From: Rehmannia glutinosa | Lineage: Eukaryota > Streptophyta > Magnoliopsida > Lamiales > Orobanchaceae | Direction of reading: 5' to 3' | DNA: 64,000 nucleotides | Assembly (NCBI GenBank): GCA_016081115.2 | Contig: CM071930.1 | Span: forward strand, 4,941,419-5,005,418 | In this document: in pieces, positions 46,197 to 57,630 of the stretch | Numbering within the stretch: the stretch's first letter is position 1 | How the letters are laid out: every line of letters begins with the position of its first letter | Notes under the pieces: model-generated | Told to the model about the DNA's origin: nothing | Seen by the model: only the letters and a program-made list of their open reading frames with translations | The model's database searches: none | Position numbers and translations under genes: made by a program

Positions 46197-48446
46197 ATAA
46201 GATCATATGTGGCAAGGGCCTTACCATGCGGCAGTGTGGACCAATCTAATAAGCCATTAATCTGTTTAATCCTAAGGCTAAGTTTTTTTCGGTTTTTTTT
46301 ACATTTAATATTGCCCATTTAAGGGCAAAATGGTCATTTTATAAATAAAATCACACGGCAGTTATGGTAACCCCCATAATCCCCCCTTCTTTGGGATTTC
46401 AATTAATCTCTCCCCTTTTATGCATTCTTCTTTTCACACAAAACCAAAACTCTTTTTTTCTTCTTCTCTTTCTTCTTCATTCTATCAGACGCCATTTTCT
46501 TCTATTTCTTCTTCATTCTGCCGGACGACCGTTGAGACCCATCAGTTTTGTTTCAATTTCGAAGCGTGTTAGGGTATTTTCGATATCAAAAACCAAAACG
46601 CCATTCAAATTATTGGTAAAAGTAAGAGTCTGGTTCTTTTTTTTCCTTTTGTTTGGTTGTAGATTTTGGTAGAAAGGGTTTAACCCTTAATTTTTTTTCT
46701 TTTTCTGTTGAAACATGTTGATGTCTTTTATGGGTTTTTGGAGTAATTTGCAGTAAGTAGAGAAGAAACTTTTTTATTTTTTTTTATTTTGAAGTACCTA
46801 GGGTTTTGATCTTCGATTTTACAGAATTTCTTTTTTTTTTTTGTTTTTGCTGAGTTATATTTATTCAAAATAGCACAGATTTGGTAGAGATATTGTTGGT
46901 ATAAAATTAGGTAAAAACGATGTATATTTAGTTAATAGTTTGTGTAATGTTTATGTTATTGATATGACAAATGGTGTTTAAATAACAATATTTTCGTATA
47001 CAATTAGAGTTCATACAGTACCCAATTAGTTTAATTGGTGTATTTTTTTTTGATATATTGTGCTTGAGTTCCACATTCTTTAATATAGTTCATGTTTCTC
47101 ATTCTGAATACCAGGGTTATAATTTTCAATGGCAATAGGAAACATAAAAAGACCTGCATCTCCATGGCCGAGCGAATGTGCCCGTAATGTTAACAAGAGG
47201 TCCAAGACTGCCAAATCTGCTTTGAAATCTCCGATGCCCAAACTGAGGAATTGTACCTTATTTTTTTGGCCCATTTTGTTTTATTGTACCCGTGGAAATG
47301 AATTGATGAAAACTTAGCTATAAGTTGGTATACATTTAGTAAATAGTTGGTATACAATTAGTTCTTTGTTTTTATTTTAATTGTAGATATGAATTGATGA
47401 AAACTTAACTATAGATTGGTATACATGTAGGCAATGTTGGTATACTGTTAGTTTATATGCGACACACAAATGCATTTGCTGCATCCTTTTTCCTTTTTTG
47501 ATTGACTTGTTCGATGTTAACATTATTTTTTTTCCGGCAATTTTGTTTTATGTATTTTTCAGTTGGATATGTTCTCTCGATATTTACAAGCACGTGGGTG
47601 TTATCAGACAACACGTAATGTTGAAAAATATGCATATTTGCACACCAAATCAATCAAATGTATACATAAAATAATTTTCAAAATATACAATATTGTCAAT
47701 ATTAGTATACATTATTCTCAATTAAACATCTAACAATGCACTACTGAATACTTATATTTATCACCAAATATTGGACAAGTGTACACCAAAATATAATTTC
47801 AGGTTACCGTAATGGAATTATTTTTATACCATATTTTTATGATTATAAAGCACCAAAGTATGCACATGTATACACCAAAATATGCTTCCAATGTACAATA
47901 TTGTCAATATTTTTATACCAATTTAAGTACCAACGTTTAGTCTCAAATAAACATCCAAACACGTCATATTTCATGTTATATTAGCACCAAAATATACATA
48001 TCTATACACGAAATAATGCGGCCAGAGCACAACATTATAAATATTTGTATACCAAAATACGCATATCTACCATGTCAAACACCTTCTTTGTCGTTCAAAA
48101 ATTGTGGATAGGGATTGTTTTTGTGATTCTGATGCAATTTTTTTTTCTTGCTGTAGTGTGTCAATGAAGAGTGAATTAGAGGGTGAATCCATTTTTTTGG
48201 CTCATGATTAGGTGTGTCTATTATGGAAAGGTGATATTGAATATATCCCTTGATTTTAGAAAAATAAATATGGTATTATATTTACACCATTTTGTTAGTT
48301 ATTGATTTGTCCTTTTTACACATAAAAAAATTAAAAAATGGTGTATTTTAAGGCCTAATCTGAACCATTGATTAAATATGATGTATGGATGGTATATGTC
48401 CACACTGCCACATGGTAAGAGTCTGTCACATGAGATCTCATCCCTA
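46193..48446. mobile_element. TA-anchored inverted-repeat element B, 2.25 kb
   Basis: The left end AGGGATAAGATCATATGTGGC and the reverse complement of the right end (AGGGATGAGATCTCATGTGAC) align and continue through CTTACCATGCGGCAGTGTGGAC. TA microsatellites lie on both sides. Internally there is a pyrimidine-rich leader (about 46380-46540), a gene-like stretch (see 47129), and repeats of about 92 bp built on GAATTGATGAAAACTTA and GGTATACA (47299, 47391). It is the largest family member in the window. Confidence 0.82.
47129..47257 (+). other. Gene-like exon inside element B (possible captured fragment)
   Basis: ATG at 47129 opens a basic peptide beginning MAIGNIKRPASPWPSE and containing KRSKTAKSALKSPMPKL. 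Its base composition is less A/T-biased than its surroundings and it is preceded by CCAGGG-containing sequence and a pyrimidine-rich leader 600 bp upstream. No family is recognised. It may be a captured host exon or chance. Confidence 0.25.
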
Positions 48447-48465
48447 TATATATATATATATATAT

Positions 48466-49583
48466 AGGATATGGATCAAATAGGTCCTCCTACTGGGGTG
48501 AGTCCATGAGGACACATCCTAACCATAGATCAACAATTTTGGGTGGTCCAGATTTTTAGGGCTTTTTTATGTTTATTTTTTTGTTTCAATTAAAAAGGGT
48601 AGGGTGGTAATTTGGCACTTTAGAATCGATTACTAAGATTTCATTCCCTCTTTCACGCGATTTCACCCACTCTTCACGCACACTCTCTCTCCAAAGATTT
48701 CGCTTCAAAAAAATTCTCTGTTGCTTATGTAGTATAGGGTTGTTGCTTATGTAGTTAATGTATCTGTGATGCATGTGTAGTGTATATTCATTGCTTATGT
48801 AGTATAGGCTTATCGCTTATGTAGTATGGGTTTGTTGCTTATGACTTGCTTATATAGTTAATGTATTCGTGGTGCATACGTAGTTTATATTCGTTGCTTA
48901 TGTAATATAGACTTGTTGCTTATATAGTATGAGTTTGTTGCTTATGACTTGCTTATGTAGTTAATGTATCCGTGGTGCATACGTAGTGTATATTCGTTGC
49001 TTATGTAGTATAGACTTGTTGCTTATGTAGTATGGGTTTGTCGCTATGACTTGCTTATGTAGTTAATGTATTCGTGGTGCATACGTAGTGTATATTTGTT
49101 GCTTATGTAGTATTGAATTGTTGCTTATGTAGTATCGGATTGTTGCTTATGACTTGCTTATGTAGCTAATGGTATATAAACCATGACACATCTACACAAG
49201 CAACAAATTACATCTTTATAAGCAAACTTTGAACTGAAGTCAAGCTCTAGCAACTATGGCAAATTGTCTGCAACATTTTTCACACAATAGTGCGTTGAAG
49301 AAGAATGATGAATGATTACACAGTAGTGCATTGAAGAAGAAGAAAGATGAGATTTGTTCACGTTGAATTTGACGTGAGATTTGCATAGATTGTGTGATCA
49401 TAATGTGAACAAAATCCCATGAATATTGGGTAATTTTGTAGGATGACTAATTTACCCCTTTCTCTAATTACCAACATTTAATCTGAATTTTTAGCTCTAA
49501 AATCACAACCATTGAAAAATCTAGATATGTGGCTAGAATTGGTCTCTATGGACTTATCCTAAGAGGTGGTCTCATATAACCCT
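48466..49583. mobile_element. TA-anchored inverted-repeat element C
   Basis: The left end AGGATATGGATCAAATAGGTCC and the reverse complement of the right end (AGGGTTATATGAGACCACC, then CCTTAGGATAAGTCCATAGAGACC) are imperfectly inverted over about 70 bp. TA runs lie on both sides, the left one shared with element B. The centre is a 103-bp minisatellite. Non-coding. Confidence 0.8.
48720..49170. repeat. Minisatellite in element C, 103-bp unit
   Basis: Unit starts fall at 48791, 48894, 48997 and 49099, with partial units at both edges. Each begins TTGCTTATGTAGTATAG and contains GTGGTGCATACGTAGTGTA. Units are about 90 percent or more identical by eye. Confidence 0.93.
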
Positions 49584-49600
49584 ATATATATATATATATA

Positions 49601-49935
49601 ATGATTCACTTAACTACAGATATTAAAGTCTGAAAAAGAATTCTTCCTTATTTTCCTAAAATTGTATTTTGTCCGTGGGTAGGTTCTGAGCATATGACTT
49701 TGTTCTGCTGAAAATGGCATAAAAAACACATCCACATGCCATTTGTGTTCCATATTTTGGACCAAACATACAAGAAACAAAGACATTAACGTAAAGTTAA
49801 TGCTGCATTTGCCTGCGGCCCTGCAACCAAAAATTCCACCAACTCAAATCTGTTTTTTTAATTTGTGTTCTATAACAGCTTTGCGGATTATGCATTTATG
49901 ATATGACCTGTGATTCCATTCTATTACACACACAG

Positions 49936-49938
<3 letters not shown>
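49601..49938. other. Spacer between TA-anchored elements, nothing recognised
   Basis: About 340 bp with no gene, followed by a 50-bp TA microsatellite (49939-49988). Confidence 0.5.
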
Positions 49939-49989
<51 letters not shown>

Positions 49990-49992
<3 letters not shown>

Positions 49993-50210
49993 GAGGATCA
50001 AGTGAGACCATGTCTCTAGGTGAGACACAATGGACTAATCTCAACCATCCCTCACTATTAATCAATGGGTATGATTTAATGGATAAAAATATATTAAAAT
50101 ATTAATTTAATCAATATAAGGATAGTAGGGTAAAATAACATAACAAGTTACTTACAAAAATGGAATCAAATCTTTTTTTCTCTCATACATCTCCAATTTC
50201 TCAAATCTCA

Positions 50211-50250
<40 letters not shown>

Positions 50251-51022
50251 CCTCCATTAACGCAAAGAAAGAAAAACTCGTGAAGAACTCGAAAATTACG
50301 AAAAAAAAAATAAGAAAAATCGGTGTAATATTACGGAGAAATAACGAATGTGAGTTCGAAAACTAAATATGCAACAAAACTCAACTAAATATGCATTATC
50401 GAAAACTATCTATGCAACGTAAAAAACTAATATGTAGTACAAGATATCCAATTATGCAAGACGTCATAAACTATGCAACAAAATCAACTAATTATGTATT
50501 ATCTAGAAATTATCTATGCATTGTGGAATAACTAAATATGCAAAGACATTATGTAACATCTCATTTTTATAATTTCCAAAAGCAACATCCCATTTTTATA
50601 ACTAAATGTACATTATATTGAACTTATTTATGCAAAGGTAGTATAACTACATACGCAAAGACGTTATATTCAATTATGTCTTGTTTTTGTAAAACAAAGT
50701 GCCAACAAAATAACTAAATATGCATTATTTGATGTCTAATTATGCAAAGAGAAGAACTCTAACTATCTTTGAAAATAAAAATATTTGGAAAGAAAACAAC
50801 AGTTCCTTAAAATCCGCCACAAAATCCTAGTGTCTATTTCACCCATAAAATCCATTTGGGACCACTAATTTGAATTACAAAATTACAATCTTACCCTTAA
50901 AATCAAAAATTAGAAAATAATTAAAAAAACTGAATTAATCACATCCCTTTTATTTTTTAAGATCAATGGGTAAGATGAGTCCACACTGTCTCACCTATGG
51001 AGGGTGGTCTCATTTGAACCAA

Positions 51023-51025
<3 letters not shown>
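49990..51025. mobile_element. TA-anchored inverted-repeat element D
   Basis: The left end GGGAGGATCAAGTGAGACCA and the reverse complement of the right end (GATTTGGTTCAAATGAGACCA) align and continue through TAGGTGAGACA. TA microsatellites flank it on both sides. Inside are a leader with (CT)n (50212-50246) and a repeat of about 103 bp (TATGCAACAAAA at 50369 and 50472). It is nearly identical in layout and sequence to element E. Confidence 0.85.
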
Positions 51026-51065
<40 letters not shown>

Positions 51066-51068
<3 letters not shown>

Positions 51069-52100
51069 GAGGATCAAGTGAGACCATGTCTCTAGTGAGA
51101 CACAATGGACTAATCTCAACCATCCCCCACTATTAATCAATGAGTATGATTTAATGGATAAAAAATATATTAAAATATTAATTTAATCAATATAAGGGTA
51201 GTAGGGTAATATAACATAACAAGTTAGTTACAAAAATGGAATCAAATCAGTTTCTCTCTCATACATCTCCCAATTTTCCCAATCTCACGTCTCTCTCTCT
51301 CTCTCTCTCTCATTCCTCCATTAACGCAAATAAAGAAAATTGTGAAGAACTCGAAAATTACAGTTCATGAAAATTACAGAGAAAAAACAAGAAAAATCGG
51401 TGCAATACAGAGAAATAACGAACATTGAGTTCGAAAACTAAATATGCAACAAAACTCAACTAAATATGCATTATCTGAAAACTATCTATGCATCATAAAA
51501 CAACTAATATGTAGTACAGTATATCCAACTATGCAAGACGTCATAAACTATGCAACAAAATCAACTAACTATGTATTATCTAGAAACTATCTATGCATTG
51601 TGGAATAATTAAATATGCAGTACATTATGTAACATCCCATTTTTATAATTTCCAAAAGCAATATCACATTTTCATAACTAAATATACATTATATTGAACC
51701 TATTTATGCAAAGCAGTAGTATAACTACATATGCAAAGACGTTATATTCAATTATGTCTTGTTTCAGAAAAAGTGCCAACAAAATAACTAAATATGCATT
51801 ATTTGATGTCTAATTATGCAAAGAGAAGAACCCTAACTATGTTTGAAAATAAAAATATTTGGAAAGATAACAGGTTCCTTAAAATTCGCCACAAAATCCT
51901 ATGAGTGTCAATTTCACCATAAAAATCTTGGGACCACTAATTTGAATTACAAAATTACAATCTTACCCTTAAAATCAGCAAAAATTAAGAAATAATTAAA
52001 AAACTGAATTAATCACATCCCTTCATTTTTTAAGATCAATGGGTAAGATGAGTCCACACTGTCTCACCTAAGGAGGGTGGTCTCATTTGAACCAAATCCT
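51066..52100. mobile_element. TA-anchored inverted-repeat element E, tandem copy of D
   Basis: Aligns with element D from end to end with scattered substitutions and small indels, including the (CT)n leader (about 51291-51311, shorter), the TATGCAACAAAA repeats and the right end. It is separated from D only by a TA microsatellite (about 51027-51065) and followed by another (52100-52124). Confidence 0.87.
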
Positions 52101-52433
52101 ATATATATATATATATATATATATTGATGGGCTATATTTCGGATTAGCACTATAGGCGATCCAAGGAAATTTTTCGAATTATAGACCGAAAGATAAATAA
52201 AGACCCCATAAATTCAATGATACGGATAATACTAGTTATTGAATTAATTTGGATGATAATACTCAAATTGAGGCCGTTAAGGTTCTAAAGCCAAAAAGCC
52301 ATCAAAGACCCCTTATTGTAAATACTACTAATTTTTATAGTCCAAAGATACTCAATTTACTATGCACAGTTCTTTGGCATGTTCTTTACTTGCTCTGGAA
52401 CTGATTTGAGCATCGAAGCATTTTACGGGTTAA

Positions 52434-54438
52434 TGTTCGCCAAAAATATTTGGATCATACAACTGCAAGTGTACAATATAGTTTATAGAATAATGACAAG
52501 CAATGTCGTATTCCTCAGGGATTGATATGTGAAACACTTATGCTATAATAAAACCGCATTCCAATTTTATTGAAGCGACAGAATATCAAGTTCAGAGTAA
52601 AAATCGAAAATAAAGAGAAAAACAAATAAATTTGCGAACCCCACAAGTATTTTCAAAAACTACAGGAGCAACCTTAGGCTCATAATTTCAACATATTTCT
52701 TCAATATTAAATCCAATTAAAGTTTCAAAACTAATTCTTGCAATTCTATGGGTTCAATTCCTAATTTAGTCTATTCCCCCTCCCGGGCGACGCATAAACA
52801 GTAGATTAATAATAATTGTAGGTCTCCCGACTCGATACAACTATTATTAACTCCCAAAAGATCTATGAATTGAATGACACCCCACAAACAGTTGTAGGTC
52901 TCCCAACTCGATACACCCGTTTATGTCTGAATTCGATTTATGTCTTTGTTAAAACTCCTCTTCCAAATTTCGCACTAACAAATATGACATGCAAATTATT
53001 GGCCAAATAATAAGCAATTAAGAATAACACTCGAGTTCATAAAATAGAACTAGAGTCATTAATCGGGTCGTCAGTCTTACCAACCAAATTTCTATTTTCT
53101 AATGGGCTGGGCTCTATTTTTCTAGGCCCGAAAAAAGTCGGGCCTCAAAAGCCCGGCCCGATGGGCTAGCCCGAAAAGCCCGACTTTTTCAAAGTAATTT
53201 TCATTTTTAGATTGGGTCCGGATTCCCCATTTCCAAAATTGCCAATGTTTCGCCCTACCGATTTTTTCGGAAAGCCCGGTGGGCTCGGGCCGGGCTGGCC
53301 CGGCCCGGTCTTTTGACAGCTCTAAATAGAACACATGAATCAATTAAGGAAACAATTAATCAAGATTTAATATGAATCCACAGTTTTGATTATGCCCCTA
53401 AAATCCAAAAGATTAGCCAAACATCGATAACAAATTCATAGACAAATTTGAAATCAACATTATGACATCGTTTAAGCACAAAAGAGATCTAGACATAGAA
53501 ATAAAACTCCTTCTTGTCAGGATGGATTCCCCTCCTACGCTTTTGAAGCTCTTGTGCTCTCGTAGATGCGAAATGCCTAGTGGTGTTCCTCGCTACATAG
53601 TCCTCCTCTCTCAGATCTTCGAATCTTGTGTTCTTGTGTAATTTGATGTGTTGTGTTGTGTATGAAGTGATCTTTGAATGATGTATGATGATGAAAATTT
53701 GTTCAAGCCTTGGTCTCCTTTATATAGGTTCTTGGAGAGGTCACTTGTAGAGTTAGAACGGGAAAGAACTCCGAAAATGTGTTTGCCAAAGTCCCACCCG
53801 GCCTGGCCATGTGGCACCACACGGTTGTGTGGATTTTTGCCCAATACCACACGACCGTGTGGGCTCACATGGTCAGGTCGTGCAGGCTCACATGGTCGGG
53901 TCTTGCAAGCTTGGTTTCGTCCCCTATTTTCGCCCCTTTTCACATGGTTGTGTCATTCCACACCGGTATTTTCACACGGCCGTGTGATACCACACGGTCC
54001 GGCCGGGTGACGAGTTTTTGTTCGAATTTGCTCCTGGGTTCTTCATGAAAGTTGTATCTCTTTCTCATATATTTTCCATAGCCAGATGAATCACCTCAAT
54101 AGCAATTTTGTAGAGAAAGTTATGACCAATATACTAAACCCTGCCAGTGTTGGAAACTGATTAGCGCATTTGGACGTTTTTTAAGGAAATTTCCTTTTGT
54201 TTGATCGTCCATGCTTCTCTCATTCACATATTTGCTTGTATCTTAGCTCTTGACCTATACTTTGGAACGCCATATCTCTTTTTACCCAATTAAGCTTAAT
54301 TTCCTGTAAGAAGTTTCAAGAATACGCAGTATCACGTCCAACAAAGGAAACCGTCCAAAACACACTGAATATGCGTGCAAATGCATCAAAAATATATCAT
54401 TTTAAACCCTTAAATGCACGTATATTTTACACTCATCA
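52434..54438 (-). mobile_element. Gypsy-type solo LTR, minus strand, 2.0 kb
   Basis: On the minus strand it starts TGATGAGTGTAAAATATACG and ends TTTTTGGCGAACA, like the end of the solo LTR at 11601-13004 (AAGGCGAACA, with TACACTTGC shortly before). The flanks GTTAA/GTCAA (52429-52433, 54439-54443) are a 5-bp duplication with one mismatch. A GC-rich block with repeated CACACGGCCGTGTG-like palindromes spans 53795-54010. The expected internal region and second LTR are absent. A GGGCC element is embedded at 53098-53325. Confidence 0.85.
53098..53325. mobile_element. GGGCC-type miniature element within the solo LTR
   Basis: Dense GGGCCGGGCTGGCCCGGCCC and GCCCGGCCCGATGGGC blocks, with the right end TTGACAGCTCTA identical to that of the nested hAT element at 37007-37018. 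The left end and TSD are unclear. Confidence 0.6.
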
Positions 54439-54560
54439 GTCAATCCCCTGACACTATTAACAATTTTTTGTAACGCGGGTAATGACCCATTTAAGAGGTT
54501 TTTGTTTTTAGAAGGACCCATTTAAGAGCTGAATTCAACATTAGAACTACAATCAGAGTG

Positions 54561-55150
54561 ATACCATATCATCGTATGTGGGAATCTTGCATAGGGCCTT
54601 ACCTAAGGATATGCTCAACAAGCTGGAGCTTAAAGTTCCAATCCCTTAGTACTTCTTTCCTCGAGAGTCACGCCCTGCACCCCCAACTCACTATTTTCTC
54701 CCTCATGTCATGAACATTAGTTTTCGCTTATTGATTGTACTAAATATGAGTATTAGTTTGTTAGTTGATGCATAATTGTTATCTTGTCGGCATATTACTT
54801 TTCTTAATTAATCGTGGTGTTTTACTAAAGTAATTATTTCACTTGATTATTATTGAATAATTAATATTGCAATTGATTTTTCGGTCTTTGATTTAGATAA
54901 CATATTAAGATACAAAAGATCTGGTCACTATAAGAGCTCATTTTTAGAATCTCGCTAAGGATCCCGTGATGACTGATGCATTTCCACTGTGATCCCACAC
55001 TAGCTCCCAACACGCAGAGTTCACCCACACTTTTTTGATGTATACGAGCCACTCCGTGCAACATCATGTATATAAATTTGCACCCACTAACACTAACATA
55101 GGTATAGCTGGGCACGTGCCCCCATAGCTTGTTTCTTATTATTTAATGTT
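54561..55150. other. Intergenic, nothing recognised
   Basis: No gene supported. A block of balanced composition at about 54895-55110 includes TGTATATAAATTTGCACC, which is TATA-like, but nothing recognisable follows on either strand. Confidence 0.45.
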
Positions 55151-56311
55151 TGTACAAAACTTTGGACAAAAATATTCTTTTCATCCACTTAGTGGACGAC
55201 CTCAAAGATTTAGTCCAGACTTTTGAGAATTTTTTATATTAGTCCACTCACTGGCTACAACTGGTAAAAGTGACATATAATGATGTGGATTTTTTTCTTT
55301 TAAAACTTAAATTTCTAATTAAAACTTATGAGAAAGCAGTTTACAAGGCAATTGAAATGGGGAAAAAATGCCAAATGGGCATTTAAATTGCCAACACAAT
55401 ATTTTCTATTTTTTCTTGTTTTTTAAATTCTTTTTTTTTCCTACTTCTTCTTCCTATCCAATTTCGTCCACCGCCTTTTAAATTTTAGGGTTTTGGGAAG
55501 TTGTTGTTTTGGTATTTTTATTTAATTTCAAGTTGAATTTTTGTAATAAGTAATTGAAATATTAGACATAAATTGTTGTATCAATTAATACCATCATGTA
55601 ATTTAAATTTACTTAAAGTTTGAATTAAAGGAAAAAGTATACTCATTTCAAATATTAAATTTATCAATATTTATTTATTTATTATTATTGTTATAATTTT
55701 TATGTTTGGACTAAAGTTTGAATTTTTCTATAATTAAAGATTAATAAATATATAATATATTTTTTATTTTCGTTTTACCACAATAAATTGTATTTTTAGT
55801 TGAATTAGATATAATTTTCTATATTTTAAGTCTAATATTTTAAAAATACTAACATTAAGAAGTAATTTAATTTTATGATATAAACAATTTTTTATTTTAT
55901 AATTTCGAATATTTTTGTCCAATTAAATATGTAAAATTTTATTAACATTATTCTTTCACGGAATTTTTTAATTATTTTTTTCAAATTAATAAATAATTTA
56001 AATATATTATGTAAACTATTTTCATTAATTCATAATAAATCTTATATTTTTCTCTAATTTATATTGAAAATACTACATTTTCCTTCCAAAATGCCACATA
56101 TTGATGCCAATCAGCAAAAAAAAAAAAAAAAATTCCTCAAAAAAAAGCAAAAAGATAAGAAATTCATTGTAGCATACCAATCATTTTTACCTGTTATGGC
56201 GGTCAGTGGACCAAATGTTCAAATTACCTTCACTTAGTGGTCCAATTTTTAAAATCTCTAATAGTATTGACTAAATCTCTGAGATTGTCTATTTAGTAGA
56301 CTATACAAACA
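55151..56311. mobile_element. Inverted-repeat (MULE-type) miniature element, about 1.16 kb
   Basis: The left arm (CCACTTAGTGGACGACCTCAAAGATTTAGTCCAGAC) and the reverse complement of the right arm (TTTAGTAGACAATCTCAGAGATTTAGTCAATAC on its complement) align for about 130 bp. The interior is A/T-rich. The ends were set by the ACAAAAC/GTTTTG pair, and the TSD is not clear. Confidence 0.65.
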
Positions 56312-57630
56312 GTTTTGCCCAACACCACGGAACAACAAAAATTTGAAAAGCTAACATCATATTCTTCAAAGGGCACTAAATAAAGATAGCTCGAATAACC
56401 TATGAGGTCCATTGCGGCTGATTACATTTTTATTGTTGTTTAATACCTGGTCAAAACGTCAATGTCATGAAATTAAAAGATCACAAAGTAATTAATGTGG
56501 TCTAATGATAGAGAATTATACAATATTCTATTTTATAATTATCAATTTAAAACAACCCAAATAAATAATGATGATCACCTCTGACCCATATGAATTAGCT
56601 ATTTGTGATTTCTGGAAATCAAAGTTCTATTAACCATAAAAACTCCTAGTCCAGACTTGGGATTTTTATTTTATTAGCTATTTTTTAATTTTATGGAAGG
56701 TTTTATTTTATTAGTTGAGTCACCACAATCATTTTTGTAAATGTAAGATAGGATCTGGGAGATGTGACAGTTATTTTAAAATTATTAATGTAATTAAACC
56801 ACTTTCATTGAGCGACTGTATTCTTAATTTATAGACAAAAACTCATATAAAACGGTTTTACGAATTTAATTTCGTGAGATGAGTCATAAAATGACCCATA
56901 TTAGCTAACACATTTAAATTCACATCTAATTTATTTTGGTTTGTAAATAGGTTGGATCATCTCATGATTCAAATCCGTAGGCCGTCTTACATGAGGCTTA
57001 GTACTCTTCTCTTATATAGGCTGAGGAAAAAGTACAATTGTCAATATACGTTATGATTGATTGTCCTTTCATTTCGTCTACTTTTATTTTCTGGGAATAT
57101 CATATTGAAAGATTTTCTCAAATTAACTGTGTCTGATAAAAAACTAAAACTGATATAAACGGAAATCAAAACCCTCTCAAACAAAGCCCACTGAATCCGA
57201 ATGAGATCATCTGTTACTAAAGAGTGTGTTTTTTTGTAATTAGCCCAAACCTCAGGGGTGTTTTTGTAATTATCCCTAAATAATATTGATAGGCACGCAT
57301 GCATGACAATTATTTAAAAACATGCACGATGAGTTGAGATTTCCTGCTCCATTTCATATTTCACTTCATATTCCATCTGTTTAAATGAATAACACATGTA
57401 AATACAGCTAAACGATCAACAACACATGAGAGAAAGAACGCAAATTGCGACGTTTATTACTCCAGGGCAGCTGAATAAGCTGTCCCATGGTTTTCTAGTA
57501 GATATACATAAAAACACAATTCAATTGAAGCCAAACCCGACATATATATGCAAATCTAAGACAATAAAGAACCTGAATTCACAAACCAGATATAATTACA
57601 AGTCAATACTCGTAAATATTCAACATATTT
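56312..57630. other. Intergenic 3' of CEP gene 3, with a miniature-element relic
   Basis: No gene seen. About 56838-57005 (AAAACGGTTTTACGAATTT, then GGCCGTCTTACATGAGG) resembles a decayed copy of the common plant GAGACGGTCTCACG-type miniature element. The rest is unassigned. Confidence 0.4.

Larger units (their letters stand above)
52125..54560 (+). mobile_element. Gypsy-type LTR-like sequence hosting a solo LTR
   Basis: Begins TGATGGGCTATATTTCGG at the edge of a TA run. Just before the insertion at 52434 it has GGAACTGATTTGAGCATCGAAGC, a motif like the U5 region of many plant LTRs. It appears to resume at 54439 (GTCAATCCCCTGAC). The far boundary near 54560 is a guess. No coding domain. Confidence 0.4.

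Noticed and set aside
48720..49170. CRISPR-like regular repeat array
   Set aside because: Units are contiguous 103-bp tandem repeats with no unique spacers, in plant DNA.
49844..50065. Frames with runs of alternating Tyr-Ile
   Set aside because: Translations of TA microsatellites; the same applies at 31800-32021 and 46121-46318.
53611..54010. 110-residue Arg/Pro/His-rich frames on both strands
   Set aside because: Translate the palindromic GC-rich block of the solo LTR in both directions.
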